From the NCBI GenBank assembly GCA_023257195.1, contig JALRCU010000041.1, positions 120,935 through 184,934 on the forward strand: 64,000 nt of DNA, written 5' to 3'. Of this stretch, positions 51,949 to 62,717 are shown piece by piece. Position 1 is the stretch's first letter; each line of letters starts with the position of its first letter. This DNA is from Holophagaceae bacterium (lineage in GTDB: Bacteria; Acidobacteriota; Holophagae; Holophagales; Holophagaceae). A program made the position numbers and the translations under genes. Below the pieces are notes generated by a model, which was not told where the DNA came from, made no database searches, and saw only the letters and a program-made list of their open reading frames with translations.

Positions 51949-53070
51949 TTAATGAAAAAAGGACTCAATGACATCAGCGACCTCTTCTAGTTGCTGATGG
52001 TTCATTTCGGGATAAACTGGGATACTTACTACTTCGCGAGCGGCTTGTTCTGAGTGAGCAAACTGACCCTGAGTCTTTCCCAAATATGCAAAACAGGGTT
52101 GCTCATGAAGACAGATGGGGTAGTAGACCGCATTCCCAATCCCATGGGTACCCAGATGTGCCCTAAAAGCATCCCGTTGTCCGTTTTTGATCTTCAAAGT
52201 GAACTGATTATAAATGTGACGGCCTTGGGGAATTTTGAAAGAAGGAAGTTCGATTCGATCTGCATCTAGATGAGCTAATCGATCGAGATACCAGGTAGCA
52301 TTTCGAATACGGCCTTCGTGCCAAGATTCTAAGTGCTTCAGTTTGGCTCGAAGTACCATGGCTTGGAATTCATCGAGTCGACCATTGATACCTACTTCGT
52401 GGTGAACATAGACCGGTTCCATACCATGCACACGAAGGCGTTTAATTTTTTTGAAGAGAGAGTCATCATCAAGAATGGTGGTAAGTCCTGCGTCACCAAA
52501 AGCACCTAAGTTCTTAGTGGGATAAAAACTAAAGGAACTCATCGATCCCCACTCTCCCGCTTCTCTACCCCAACCCCGCGCTCCCATACTTTGACATGCG
52601 TCTTCAACTACCGGAACTCCCGATCCGTTAGCTATATTCATAATCGTAGGCATATCGGCTATTTGTCCGAAAAGATGAACCGGCATAATGGCTTTGGTTT
52701 TAGGAGACAGACTACTGGAAAGACTAGAAGGGTCCATATTAAATGTTGAAGGATCAATGTCTGTAAAAATAGGAGTTGCTCCGAGCCGAGCGACAACTCC
52801 AGCTGTCGAGAAGAAAGTGAAAGTCGGAATAATGACCTCATCGCCGGGACCGATCCCCAGTGCCATCAGCGCTAGAAGTTGAGCATCAGTGCCACTAGAA
52901 ACTCCGACGGCGTATTTGGTGTGGGCATAAGCAGCAACTTCTTTTTCAAACTCCGAGACATGGGACCCCAAAATAAATGAGGATCGATTCATCAGATCCT
53001 GAAGTCCTTCTGCAATTTCATGGCGAACAAGTTCATTTTGAGCACGGAGATCTAACAGAGGGACAGGCAT
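51949..53070 (-). CDS. DegT/DnrJ/EryC1/StrS aminotransferase
   Basis: 373 residues, PLP-dependent. The internal aldimine lysine is in SFYPTKNLGAFGDAG, with GTDAQLLALMALGIGPGDEVI and VEDACQSMGARGWG before it. It would aminate a nucleotide-linked keto-sugar used for surface glycans; the substrate is unknown and no other sugar gene is adjacent. It begins three bases after lysS. Confidence 0.9.
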   Translation of the reverse strand: MPVPLLDLRAQNELVRHEIAEGLQDLMNRSSFILGSHVSEFEKEVAAYAHTKYAVGVSSGTDAQLLALMALGIGPGDEVIIPTFTFFSTAGVVARLGATPIFTDIDPSTFNMDPSSLSSSLSPKTKAIMPVHLFGQIADMPTIMNIANGSGVPVVEDACQSMGARGWGREAGEWGSMSSFSFYPTKNLGAFGDAGLTTILDDDSLFKKIKRLRVHGMEPVYVHHEVGINGRLDEFQAMVLRAKLKHLESWHEGRIRNATWYLDRLAHLDADRIELPSFKIPQGRHIYNQFTLKIKNGQRDAFRAHLGTHGIGNAVYYPICLHEQPCFAYLGKTQGQFAHSEQAAREVVSIPVYPEMNHQQLEEVADVIESFFH

Positions 53071-53073
53071 AAA

Positions 53074-54591
53074 TTAATCATTCTCTAGAAAATCATCTTT
53101 AGGCTTTAGGGGGCGCATAAGCGGGAACAAGATCACGTCTCGAATGCTAGCTTGATTCGTCAGCAACATGACTAAACGATCTACTCCGAGACCCTGGCCT
53201 CCCGCCGGTGGCATTCCATGTTCCATAGCTGTTACAAACTCTTGATCGATTTGCATGGCTTCTTCGTTACCGCTCTCTCGATCCTTGGCCTGTATCTCTA
53301 GCCGTTTCATTTGATCAACAGGATCATTAAGTTCAGAGTATGCATTTGCAAGCTCCATGCCGCCAATAAATAGTTCAAAGCGATCTACTGTTGATGTACT
53401 ACCCGAAACAAGTTTCGTAAGGGGGCTTACCTCAACTGGATAATCCGTGATGAACGTGGGTTGAATGAGGCGGCTTTCGACCAGATGTTCAAAAGCATAA
53501 AACTGTAGAAGTCCTATCGATTTTTTACCAGTCTCTAGTACGCCAATCGAAGTACAAAGTGTTTTCATAAAATCGTGACTATCAATCTTATCTGAAGGAA
53601 GTTCGCCGACTGACACGAGAGCCTCACGCAAGGTAAGTCGACGAAAAGGACTCTGATAATCAATGAGCGTCTCTCCCCAGGGTAAATGCAACTTACCTCT
53701 AACTTGTTGGGCTAAAAAACGGATGAGACCCTCTAAGAGATTCATCATGTCGCGAAGATCTTCCCCAGCAGCGTAAGATTCCATCATCGTAAATTCGGGA
53801 TTATGCCGGGTGGACAATCCTTCGTTTCTAAAGTTTCGATTGATTTCGTATACCTTCGTGAAGCCTCCGATGATCAATCGCTTTAGAAAGAGCTCTGGCG
53901 CAATACGAAGGTATAGGGGAATATCAAGTGCATTATGATGGCTGATAAAAGGACGAGCCGTAGCTCCGCCCGGAATAGCGTGCATCATAGGTGTCTCTAC
54001 TTCTAGGTAGCCTAATTGATTCATGTAGGTTCTTAGAGCGGCGATGAGATGACTTCGTTGTTCAAAAATTTTAAAAACTTCTTCATCAGAAATGAGATCT
54101 AAATAACGTTGGCGATAACGTATTTCGATATCTTGGAGACCATGCCATTTTTCAGGAAGAGGGAGTAAAGCTTTTGCAAGAAAAGAGATCGTGCTCGATC
54201 GAAGCGTCAGTTCTCCAGTTTTGGTCCTCATTAAAGTGCCGCCCACTGAAATAAAATCGCCGAGATCAATAAGATGCATTAGTTCCCATTGTTTGTCTGT
54301 CAAAGCATCTTTCCTCAAATAGACTTGGACTTTAACTCCCCCTTCAAATAAATGAAGGAAGATGGTCTTGCCTTGATTCCGAAGAGAAACGACTCGACCC
54401 ATAATAAAAATAGTCTTCACTATTCCTTGAAGGGTAAGTTCATCTAGTGACTGAAATTCTCTTACAAATTCAACTAAAGAATGGGTCTTGTGAACTTTAC
54501 TGGGATATGCTTCGCCCGTAATAGCCTGAATCTTTTTTAACTTTTCTTCCCGAACTTGACGAAGTTGATTGTATGAATGGGGAGTGTCCAC
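53074..54591 (-). CDS. lysS: lysine--tRNA ligase (class II)
   Basis: 505 residues. An OB-fold anticodon domain (VSLRNQGKTIFLHLFEGGVKVQV), motif 2 INRNFRNEGLSTRHNPEFTMMESY and motif 3 GLGVDRLVMLLTNQASIRDVILFP. The start is GTG at 54591. It charges tRNA-Lys. It heads a gene run continuing with degT, rplI and the HU-like gene. Confidence 0.96.
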   Translation of the reverse strand: MDTPHSYNQLRQVREEKLKKIQAITGEAYPSKVHKTHSLVEFVREFQSLDELTLQGIVKTIFIMGRVVSLRNQGKTIFLHLFEGGVKVQVYLRKDALTDKQWELMHLIDLGDFISVGGTLMRTKTGELTLRSSTISFLAKALLPLPEKWHGLQDIEIRYRQRYLDLISDEEVFKIFEQRSHLIAALRTYMNQLGYLEVETPMMHAIPGGATARPFISHHNALDIPLYLRIAPELFLKRLIIGGFTKVYEINRNFRNEGLSTRHNPEFTMMESYAAGEDLRDMMNLLEGLIRFLAQQVRGKLHLPWGETLIDYQSPFRRLTLREALVSVGELPSDKIDSHDFMKTLCTSIGVLETGKKSIGLLQFYAFEHLVESRLIQPTFITDYPVEVSPLTKLVSGSTSTVDRFELFIGGMELANAYSELNDPVDQMKRLEIQAKDRESGNEEAMQIDQEFVTAMEHGMPPAGGQGLGVDRLVMLLTNQASIRDVILFPLMRPLKPKDDFLEND

Positions 54592-54648
54592 AGAGCCTCA
54601 GGCAAATAGAGTACTTCTATTTAATTTAATCGTCTTGAGGTCCGAAAC

Positions 54649-55143
54649 CTAATGTTTTGGTTGAACCAAGATGATTCCTAAGGCTTCTTCTTCCAAGGCC
54701 TCCATTTTATAGGGCTTACCCTTAATGGTGATATCTAGGGAAGTAGGTACACGTCCATCTTCTAGGGGTTTCAGTGCCTTAAGATGGGTTTCAAAAGTAA
54801 GATCTAAAGTCGATAAACGCTGTCCTTCGAGAGGAAGTCCTTCCTGAATCCATGTAGGAGTAGCTTTTATGACCACACCGGATGTTCGATCAAGTAAGCA
54901 GGCCGAGGTATTTAATTTTGACCATGCTTTTCGATAAGAGCCAAAGTAAAAATTTTGATCCCGAATCTGAGCGACCATTGCGCCCTCCAATCGCCGGTTT
55001 TCTCGCCAAAAACGATGAGCTAAGATGGCTGAGAACAAAAAGGCTATAACCAAGAATAAGACCCCACGGTCCATGGGCTGTGCCGTGGGTCCTTGAATTT
55101 GAAAGAGGAAGGACAAGTGCCAAGCCTGAAAAATTATAGCCAT
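54649..55143 (-). CDS. single-pass membrane protein with a PAS-like C-terminal part
   Basis: 164 residues: one helix near residues 27-45 (GVLFLVIAFLFSAILAHRF), then a soluble part whose KLNTSACLLDRTSGVVIKATPTW resembles the first strands of a PAS domain, but it is not assigned with certainty. ATG 55143 has AGGAGG seven bases upstream. No effector domain is attached. Function unknown. Confidence 0.65.
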   Translation of the reverse strand: MAIIFQAWHLSFLFQIQGPTAQPMDRGVLFLVIAFLFSAILAHRFWRENRRLEGAMVAQIRDQNFYFGSYRKAWSKLNTSACLLDRTSGVVIKATPTWIQEGLPLEGQRLSTLDLTFETHLKALKPLEDGRVPTSLDITIKGKPYKMEALEEEALGIILVQPKH

Positions 55144-55246
55144 CCTACATACCTCCTAACCTCAGATTAACCTTATCTTGTATGGAACAAGAAGCAACCC
55201 TAGTCTAAAATAAATTAGTTAGACATCGAAGGGAAATAGGAGCGTT

Positions 55247-56377
55247 ATGTCGGCACAAGAGAAATTTAAAGAGGGGCTTGAAGATATCATTGCGGGTACC
55301 TCGAGTATTTGCTTCATTGATGGAAAACTCGGTCGTTTAGTTTACAGAGGTTACGACATTAAGGATCTTGTTCAGGGCTCCTTTGAGGAAACGATTTTTC
55401 TTCTTTGGCGGGGTAAATTACCAACAATTACAGAATTAACTGCGTTTAAGAAAGAACTCAAATCACATCGAAAAGTAAATCCAGATATTTTAAAACATCT
55501 TCGCGATCTCCCTCAGCAAGGTCACCCGATGGATCATTTACGGACCGCCGTAAGTATCAATGGCATTTACAATAAAACAGGAAGTTCCGTTAGTGAAGCC
55601 GAAGAACATCTGAATGCCCTCAGACTCGTTGCCAAATTTCCAACATTCGTGGCTGCAATTTACCGATTTTCAAAAGGTTTGCCCTCCATTGATCCCAGAG
55701 AAGATCTGGATCACGCTGATAATTTTTTATATATGATGTTTGGTGAGCGACAACCTGATCTTTTTGTCAAAGCCATGGATATGGGATTGGTTCTCCACGC
55801 TGACCATGAGTTTAATGCTTCAACTTTTTCTGCGCGTGAGATTGCATCGACAATGTCGGATATGTATTCGGCGGTAACAGGCGCAATTGGAGCTCTTAAG
55901 GGACCTTTGCATGGCGGAGCTAATGAAGCCGTGATGAAGATGCTGATCGAAATTGGCAATATGGCTAATGTTGAACCTTGGCTAGCCAAGGCACGGAGTG
56001 AAAAAAGAAAAATAATGGGGTTTGGACATCGTGTTTATAAGACGAAAGATCCTCGAGCTGAAGTTCTCGAAGGTATGAGTGAACAAATCGGCGTTGCGAC
56101 CAATAATCGCAGTTGGTTTGATATGAGCCGCCTAATTGAGTCCTACATGCTTAAATCAGAAAAACCAATCTATCCGAATGTTGATTTTTATAGTGCATCG
56201 ATGTACTACCAAATGGGAATTCCTTTTGAGCTTTTCACTCCGATTTTTGCCGTCAGTCGTATTGCAGGCTGGAGCACTCATGTACTTGAGCAACATGCTC
56301 GAAATCGAATCATTCGACCCGCCGCTGAATATACTGGCCCTGAATCTCTCCCTTATCTTCCAATCGCACAACGCTAA
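55247..56377 (+). CDS. gltA: citrate synthase
   Basis: 376 residues, the short bacterial form. Catalytic residues are in LHADHEFNAST (His), GFGHRVYKTKDPRA (His) and NVDFYS (Asp). The N-terminal TSSICFIDGKLGRLVYRGYDI is typical of type I citrate or 2-methylcitrate synthases; the two cannot be separated by eye. First step of the TCA cycle. It has GGAG shortly before ATG. Confidence 0.95.
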   Translation: MSAQEKFKEGLEDIIAGTSSICFIDGKLGRLVYRGYDIKDLVQGSFEETIFLLWRGKLPTITELTAFKKELKSHRKVNPDILKHLRDLPQQGHPMDHLRTAVSINGIYNKTGSSVSEAEEHLNALRLVAKFPTFVAAIYRFSKGLPSIDPREDLDHADNFLYMMFGERQPDLFVKAMDMGLVLHADHEFNASTFSAREIASTMSDMYSAVTGAIGALKGPLHGGANEAVMKMLIEIGNMANVEPWLAKARSEKRKIMGFGHRVYKTKDPRAEVLEGMSEQIGVATNNRSWFDMSRLIESYMLKSEKPIYPNVDFYSASMYYQMGIPFELFTPIFAVSRIAGWSTHVLEQHARNRIIRPAAEYTGPESLPYLPIAQR

Positions 56378-56382
56378 CCGAA

Positions 56383-56892
56383 TTGAGACAACCCAAAGTG
56401 CTCATGCTTCCCTATGTGATCTCATCCCTACTTTGGGCCCAAGATCCTCAGGCTAATTTGCCTTCAACCATATCTCCTACAATTCGGGAGTTATGGGACA
56501 AAAAAGATGTATGGCTATTGAAGCGAGTACAAGCCGTTGGGTCGATTGTGGGTTCCAAATTAATAACGGTTGCAACTGTTCGTGTGACCGAAGAGAGTAC
56601 GATGATTCAAGGTATTGCCCTGATTCTAGACGAAGATGATCAATATCTTTTCTCTATCGACGAAGCGAATGAATATCTAAAAAAACTTAGTTTTCTATCG
56701 ACCAAACTAACTAATCCAATGTCGTCCGAAGAAACCTACACTTTCACAAGCGAAAATGGTATTCGTATAGTTTATTCACCAAAGGGTACGAGCTCGTTTA
56801 TTGAATTGAATAATATTAAACTGACACAGCGACAATTAGCCGATTTGATTAAACTTTTTGAAAAAGCCTTGAATGCTAAGAAATCTTCATAA
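56383..56892 (+). CDS. hypothetical secreted protein
   Basis: 169 residues from TTG 56383, with other in-frame starts at GTG 56398 and ATG 56404. The N-terminus looks like a signal peptide ([14 protein letters not shown], then QDPQ). The rest is alternating beta and helical, without a recognised family. It starts five bases after gltA and ends inside the convergent tkt gene by 17 bases. Confidence 0.65.
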   Translation: MRQPKVLMLPYVISSLLWAQDPQANLPSTISPTIRELWDKKDVWLLKRVQAVGSIVGSKLITVATVRVTEESTMIQGIALILDEDDQYLFSIDEANEYLKKLSFLSTKLTNPMSSEETYTFTSENGIRIVYSPKGTSSFIELNNIKLTQRQLADLIKLFEKALNAKKSS

Positions 56893-58852
56893 TAGTTTTT
56901 GCAAGTTGAACGACGTGCTCCGAAGTAAGACCGTAGTTTTTAAATAATGCGGATGCGGGCGCACTGGCTCCAAAAGTATTGATCCCTAAAATATGTCCTT
57001 GGGGACCGGCGATGGTCTCCCAGCCCCATGTTATACCCGCCTCGATAACAATGCGCTTCGAAATCATGGGTGGCAATACGCTCTCGCGATAAGAAACAGG
57101 TTGAGATAAAAAGAGTTCAAGACTTGGGACTGAAACAAGCCGTACCTTCATACCCAAGGCTATGAGTTGATGGGACGCTTCTTCTACAATCATTACCTCA
57201 GACCCGCTAGCCACGAGAATAATATCGGGATTTACAACATCGGGATTGATGGTGTAGCCACCTTTACTGAGTTCATGCGCACGACCATAGGTTAAGTTTT
57301 TTGTTTTTTGTCGAGTCAGAATAATTGCCGTAGGGCCTGCTTGATTAGTTAGAGCATATTGCCAAGCATAAACGGTTTCATAACTATCGGCTGGTCGAAG
57401 AACGCGCATATTAGGTATGATTCGAAGACTCATTAAATGTTCGATCGGCTGATGCGTAGGGCCGTCTTCTCCAAGCCCAATAGAGTCATGCGTGAATATA
57501 TATGTCACAGGGAGTTTCATCAAGGCTGCAAGCCGAATACTGGGTCTCATATAATCCGCAAACTGAAGGAAAGTTGCTCCGTAGGCGCGTACACCACCAT
57601 GGAGTACGAGACCGTTTAAAATGGCACCCATGGCGTGTTCACGAACGCCAAAATGAATATTACGCCCCGCATAATCTCTAGTAAAATCTTTCTCAGCCTT
57701 CAGGTGAGAATTATTACTAGGAGCTAAATCCGCGCTTCCTCCCAAAAGATTTCTCAATGTTGGAGCTACTGCATTTAGAACTCGTCCGCTTGATTCGCGA
57801 GTCGCAATAGACTCATCCTGAGCAAAAAGAGCTAATAAACTATTTGGATCGATAGTAATTTCATGCTTAAGGAAGGTTTTTAGTTCTTGGGCTAGATCGG
57901 GATATTGGACTTCGTAACGTGAATGGAGACCTTGCCACTCCTGCTCGCTATTTCTTCCTTTATCGACCACTTCTCCCCAATGCTCAAGGATGGATAGTGG
58001 GATCGCGAATTCAGGTTCATCCCACTGAAGAATGTCCTTTGTCAGCTTGATTTCGGTTGAGCCTAAGGGCTCTCCATGCGCTTTTGATGTTCCTGTCTTA
58101 TTGGGAGAAGGAAATCCAATTTGGGTTTTACAATTTATAAGAACCGGCTGCGTTTGCTGATGAGCTTCATGAAAAGCTGAATGTAAAAGAGTAAGATCTT
58201 CCCCGTTTTCAACATTAATAATATGCCAACCATAAGCTTGAAAACGCTGGGAAACATTTTCTTTAAAGGTCAGGTCGGTACTCCCTTCAATCGTTATCTT
58301 GTTGTTGTCCCACAATACAATGAGTTTTTTGAGGCCTAAATGACCGGCCAAACTCGCAGACTCTTGGCCGACTCCTTCCATCAAATCCCCATCACTACAA
58401 AAAGCATACGTGTAGTGATCGATAAGGTTAAATTCAGGCCGATTAAATTTTTCAGCTAGAAAGCGCTCGGCCATAGCCATTCCTACTGCATTTCCAAGAC
58501 CTTGTCCCAACGGACCCGTAGTGGTTTCAACCCCAGGAGTATGTCCTACCTCAGGGTGACCTGGAGTTTTAGATCCTAATTGACGAAAATTTTTGAGATC
58601 TTCTATGGTGAGATCATAGCCGGAAAGAAAAAGTAGCGCGTAAAGAAGCATAGAGGCATGGCCACAACTCAGAACAAATCGATCCCGATTTATCCATGCA
58701 GGATTTTTGGGGCTGTGCTTCAAGAAACGGTGCCATAAAACATAACCTGCGGGAGCCAAAGCCATTGGCGTTCCAGGATGACCCGAGTTAGCTCGCTGAA
58801 CTGCATCCATAGATAAGATGCGAATAGCATCAATACTTCTTTTTTCGATCAT
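56876..58852 (-). CDS. tkt: transketolase
   Basis: 658 residues. Thiamine-diphosphate fold: [14 protein letters not shown] at the N-terminus, [21 protein letters not shown] as the metal-binding motif, then the pyrimidine domain with [21 protein letters not shown]. It exchanges two-carbon units in the pentose phosphate pathway. It begins five bases after pyrG, so the two are probably in one operon. Confidence 0.96.
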   Translation of the reverse strand: MIEKRSIDAIRILSMDAVQRANSGHPGTPMALAPAGYVLWHRFLKHSPKNPAWINRDRFVLSCGHASMLLYALLFLSGYDLTIEDLKNFRQLGSKTPGHPEVGHTPGVETTTGPLGQGLGNAVGMAMAERFLAEKFNRPEFNLIDHYTYAFCSDGDLMEGVGQESASLAGHLGLKKLIVLWDNNKITIEGSTDLTFKENVSQRFQAYGWHIINVENGEDLTLLHSAFHEAHQQTQPVLINCKTQIGFPSPNKTGTSKAHGEPLGSTEIKLTKDILQWDEPEFAIPLSILEHWGEVVDKGRNSEQEWQGLHSRYEVQYPDLAQELKTFLKHEITIDPNSLLALFAQDESIATRESSGRVLNAVAPTLRNLLGGSADLAPSNNSHLKAEKDFTRDYAGRNIHFGVREHAMGAILNGLVLHGGVRAYGATFLQFADYMRPSIRLAALMKLPVTYIFTHDSIGLGEDGPTHQPIEHLMSLRIIPNMRVLRPADSYETVYAWQYALTNQAGPTAIILTRQKTKNLTYGRAHELSKGGYTINPDVVNPDIILVASGSEVMIVEEASHQLIALGMKVRLVSVPSLELFLSQPVSYRESVLPPMISKRIVIEAGITWGWETIAGPQGHILGINTFGASAPASALFKNYGLTSEHVVQLAKTIMKIS

Positions 58853-58857
58853 GGAAT

Positions 58858-60468
58858 TTAATGTCCTAAAGAGAGGCTGGCCTTGATGAATGATGAAAAC
58901 AGTGGGTGGGGATGGAGAGGTTTAGATTTGAACTCAGGATGAAACTGACATGCAAGAAAGTGTGGGTGGTCCTTCAACTCAATCATCTCAATAAAGACTC
59001 CGTCTGGGCTAACGCCCGAAAAACTTAAGCCCGCTTTTTCTAGTTGAGGACGATAGGCGTGATTGAATTCATAGCGGTGGCGATGGCGTTCACTAATTTC
59101 TAGGGATCCGTATGCTTGATGCGCCTTGCTGCCACGGGTTAAAGCGCAGGGATAAGCACCAAGGCGCATTGTTCCACCAAGTTGCTCTACTCCCACGAGG
59201 TCACGAAGCTTAAAGATAACTTTATCCTCTGCGTTCTCGTTAAATTCAGTGCTATCCGCTCGAGGAAGACCTGCAACATTCTGGGCAAATTCGATACAAG
59301 CCATTTGGAGCCCTAGACAAATTCCGAAAAAGGGGGTTTTCTGTTCTCGGGCATATTGTATAGCGCGAATCATTCCTTTTGTACCTCGGACTCCAAACCC
59401 TCCAGGAACCAAAATGCCATCAGAGCCTAGGAGTAATTCTTCGAACCCATCTTTTTCAAGTTGCTCCGCTTCAACCCATCGCAATTGGATATCGGCTCCA
59501 TGAGCATACCCTGCATGATAAAGACTTTCAGTCAGGCTCTTGTAGCTTTCCTTGAACTCTACATACTTACCAACAATAGTAATCATGACTGTTGTATTGG
59601 GATTATGAATGCGATGAATAAGGTCTTCCCAAGGAACTAAATCGGGCTCACGACTAGGAAGTCCAAGTAGTTCGGTAATTTTTTGATGAATATTTTGTTG
59701 ATGAAAATTAATGGGTACTTCATAAATTGACGAGACATCCTGCGCGCTAAAGACAGCATCCTTGGTAACCGAGCAGAATAACGCGATCTTTTCACGAAGA
59801 TCCTCAGGAAGCGCCATGTCGCCTCGACAAAGGAGAATATCCGGATGTAGACCAAGCGTGCGAAGTTCTCGAACACTATGCTGTGTAGGTTTTGATTTAA
59901 GTTCACCTGCCGTTTTAATATAGGGGACGTAGGTCAGATGAATGTTGAGAGCATTCGGTTTTCCTTTTTCATCAGAACCAATGTCTACACGAAATTGCCG
60001 AACAGCTTCGAGAAAAGGTTGACTTTCAATATCACCAACTGTGCCGCCGATTTCTACAATGACAATGTCGACACCTTTCGCTACGGAATGCATTGCAGTT
60101 TTAATTTCATTAGTAACGTGGGGGATTACTTGAACTGTTTTTCCTAGATAGTCACCTTTCCGCTCTTTACTTAAGACGTTGTTATAGACACGTCCTGCTG
60201 TCCAGGTATGATTCTTCGAGGTTTGACTTGAGGTAAATCGCTCGTAGTGGCCTAGGTCGAGATCCGTTTCTGCACCATCGTCGGTGACAAATACCTCTCC
60301 ATGTTGAAAGGGAGACATGGTACCAGGATCAATATTCAGATACGGATCCATCTTCATGAGCGTAACTTTTAGCCCTTTTGCTTCTAAGAGCGCTCCGATA
60401 CTAGCCGAGGCAATTCCCTTACCTAAGCTGCTCAGTACGCCCCCGGTCACAAAAATATACTTCGCCAT
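58858..60468 (-). CDS. pyrG: CTP synthase
   Basis: 536 residues. N-terminal synthetase domain with [17 protein letters not shown] (P-loop) and [21 protein letters not shown], and a C-terminal glutaminase with FFGICLGLQ (nucleophile Cys) and a His-Pro-Glu in CQFHPEF. It makes CTP from UTP. argS ends ten bases upstream on the same strand. Confidence 0.97.
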   Translation of the reverse strand: MAKYIFVTGGVLSSLGKGIASASIGALLEAKGLKVTLMKMDPYLNIDPGTMSPFQHGEVFVTDDGAETDLDLGHYERFTSSQTSKNHTWTAGRVYNNVLSKERKGDYLGKTVQVIPHVTNEIKTAMHSVAKGVDIVIVEIGGTVGDIESQPFLEAVRQFRVDIGSDEKGKPNALNIHLTYVPYIKTAGELKSKPTQHSVRELRTLGLHPDILLCRGDMALPEDLREKIALFCSVTKDAVFSAQDVSSIYEVPINFHQQNIHQKITELLGLPSREPDLVPWEDLIHRIHNPNTTVMITIVGKYVEFKESYKSLTESLYHAGYAHGADIQLRWVEAEQLEKDGFEELLLGSDGILVPGGFGVRGTKGMIRAIQYAREQKTPFFGICLGLQMACIEFAQNVAGLPRADSTEFNENAEDKVIFKLRDLVGVEQLGGTMRLGAYPCALTRGSKAHQAYGSLEISERHRHRYEFNHAYRPQLEKAGLSFSGVSPDGVFIEMIELKDHPHFLACQFHPEFKSKPLHPHPLFSSFIKASLSLGH

Positions 60469-60478
60469 ACTAACTCCT

Positions 60479-62269
60479 CTACATTTCAGTTGGGGCGAAA
60501 ATACCCAACCATCGTAAGCCTTGATTGATTACACGAGCTGTTGCTAAACATAGCAAGAGACGAGACTGCCTGATCGCCTCGGATTGCTCGACATTAAGAA
60601 TCGGTGAATCATTATAAAAAACACTAAAGGCTTTAGAAATCGTTAACAGTTGTCTCGCAAGGGACGTAGGAGAAAGACTAATTGCAGAAGCTTTGAGTGC
60701 GGGCTCTAATCCATTTAATTCGAAAATCAAATGCTGAGCAGAAGCATGGTCTAGTCCCTGGAGCGACTTGGGTAGTTCAATGGATTCAAAGTGTAGTCGG
60801 CCAAAGTCCTCGGAACGGGGTTCTGCCCATTGAGACCAAGACCCTCCGGCCCGTCGAAAGATGGAACAAATTCGAGCATGGGCATACTGAACATAGGGAC
60901 CCGTATCTCCTTCAAAGGCTAGGACTTTATTCCAATCGAAAGTAATCGAAGTATTGCGATCATTAAACGCATTAATAAAAATAACTGCGCCCGTTCCAAG
61001 CATTTCAGACGTTGCTGCTTGATTACTAAGTTCAGGATTTTTAGCACTAATAATTTTTTGAATACGATCTCGGGCTTCGTTAAGAACATCTTCAAGGAAG
61101 ATCACATTTCCTTTTCGAGTACTCATCTTCCCTTCGGGTAATTTAATAAGACCAAAGGGAACATGAGTTTGCTTATTTTTAAACCAAGGATCAATCTTAC
61201 TCAAAATTGCAAAGACTTGTTGGAAGTGAAAATTTTGCTCCGAGCCAGCAACATATAAACAGCGCTCATAGTTCCATTTACTTTTTCTAAAGAGTGCGGC
61301 AGCAAGATCTCGCGAGGCATAAATACTGGTCCCATCTCCTTTTTGAATTAGGCAGGGAATGTCAAAGCCCTCCTCGGACAAATCCACAACCTTGGAGCCG
61401 TTTTCGCCCTCCTTCAGCAGACCCTTGGAATCTAACGCGTTCAACACTCCGGGGATCTGATCTTCATAAAAAGCCTCGCCATATTCGAGGGAATCAAACG
61501 TAACGCCGAGTCGCTCATAGATTCGATTGAACTCAATGAGGGAAAGATCTCTGAATTTTTTCCAAAGGCGGCGAGCATCAGGATCTTGATTTTCTAGTTT
61601 TTTAAACCAGGCTCGAGCATCTTCACGAAGTGATACGTTTTTTTCTTCTTCGGCATGAAAACGAATATAAAGCTGTAAGAGTCGGTGGAGGGGAGTCGTG
61701 GATTCGGATGAGTACTCTGCTGCCCATGGAAAGTTCTTCTCTAACTCAGGATTACTATCTTTGGCCCATAATTCATAAGCCGCTAGTAAAGTACCAAATT
61801 GCGTGCCCCAATCGCCTAAATGATTGAGTCGAACGACTTCGTAACCCTCCTGGGCATAAATATTGGCCAGAGCATGGCCTAACATCGTACTTCGAACATG
61901 ACCGATGGTGAATAACTTGGCGATATTGGGTGAACTGTATTCCACCAAGATCGTGGCATTCTTTTTTTCTTGGGGGGGAAGTGGATAATTTCCTAGAGTG
62001 CTTGCGAGTGTCTCTCTCGAGCGGACAGATTCAAGCAAACGAAGATTAACGTAGGGGCCAGTGGCCTCAATAGTGGCATCCTTAATTTTAATTTTTGACG
62101 CTAGTAAAGAGGCTAAGGATTGCGGGCTCATGCCTAGCGATTGTGATGCTTTAAAGCAGGGAAATGCAAGATCACCTTTTTGGTAATCCTTGGGGCGCTC
62201 TAAAGTAACTTCTTGAGACGGCAAAGCGAGCCTTAATTGCTCCGCAAATGCCTTCTTAAAACCTTGCAC
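60479..62269 (-). CDS. argS: arginine--tRNA ligase
   Basis: 596 residues, class I. The HIGH box is in SSPNIAKLFTIGHVRSTMLG and the KMSKS equivalent in GKMSTRKGN. The C-terminal DALR anticodon domain ends RVINQGLRWLGI. It charges tRNA-Arg. First of an argS-pyrG-tkt run. Confidence 0.96.
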   Translation of the reverse strand: MQGFKKAFAEQLRLALPSQEVTLERPKDYQKGDLAFPCFKASQSLGMSPQSLASLLASKIKIKDATIEATGPYVNLRLLESVRSRETLASTLGNYPLPPQEKKNATILVEYSSPNIAKLFTIGHVRSTMLGHALANIYAQEGYEVVRLNHLGDWGTQFGTLLAAYELWAKDSNPELEKNFPWAAEYSSESTTPLHRLLQLYIRFHAEEEKNVSLREDARAWFKKLENQDPDARRLWKKFRDLSLIEFNRIYERLGVTFDSLEYGEAFYEDQIPGVLNALDSKGLLKEGENGSKVVDLSEEGFDIPCLIQKGDGTSIYASRDLAAALFRKSKWNYERCLYVAGSEQNFHFQQVFAILSKIDPWFKNKQTHVPFGLIKLPEGKMSTRKGNVIFLEDVLNEARDRIQKIISAKNPELSNQAATSEMLGTGAVIFINAFNDRNTSITFDWNKVLAFEGDTGPYVQYAHARICSIFRRAGGSWSQWAEPRSEDFGRLHFESIELPKSLQGLDHASAQHLIFELNGLEPALKASAISLSPTSLARQLLTISKAFSVFYNDSPILNVEQSEAIRQSRLLLCLATARVINQGLRWLGIFAPTEM

Positions 62270-62448
62270 GCTGCCCCCTTGAGATGACTGTGGAGGTCAA
62301 TCGCCTCCCTTTAGAATGCCCTATTTCCAATCTTTCTTGAAGTCCCTAGAGAGGTGGCTAATGCGAAATACTATTTATCAAGGCCTATTCATAGGTTACG
62401 ATTAAATTTCGGTCTAAATACGTTAAAACCTTGCCTCTTGGAGTCCCC

Positions 62449-62712
62449 ATGGCCAATATCAAATCTGCTGCTAAAAAAGCTCGTCGAGACGTTAAAGCCA
62501 GACTTCGTAATCGTGGATCGCGATCTTCGTTAAAAACCCAATTAAAGTCTTTCGATACCCTCATTCTCTCTGGTAATCGCGCCGAAGCCCTTAAACTTTT
62601 GCCGGCTATTTTTGGCTTAGTAGATCGGGCTCAGAAAACAGGCTTAATTCACAAAAATGCTGCCAACCGAAAAAAGTCTCGTTTAAGCATTAAAGTCAAA
62701 AAACTTAAATAA
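62449..62712 (+). CDS. rpsT: 30S ribosomal protein S20
   Basis: 87 residues of helical, very basic sequence: MANIKSAAKKARRDVKARLRN at the start and GLIHKNAANRKKSRLS at the end, the S20 signature. ATG 62449 has GGAG five bases upstream, which decides against the open frame at 62431. It diverges from argS and converges on the deoxyhypusine synthase-like gene. Confidence 0.96.
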   Translation: MANIKSAAKKARRDVKARLRNRGSRSSLKTQLKSFDTLILSGNRAEALKLLPAIFGLVDRAQKTGLIHKNAANRKKSRLSIKVKKLK

Positions 62713-62717
62713 TTTAG

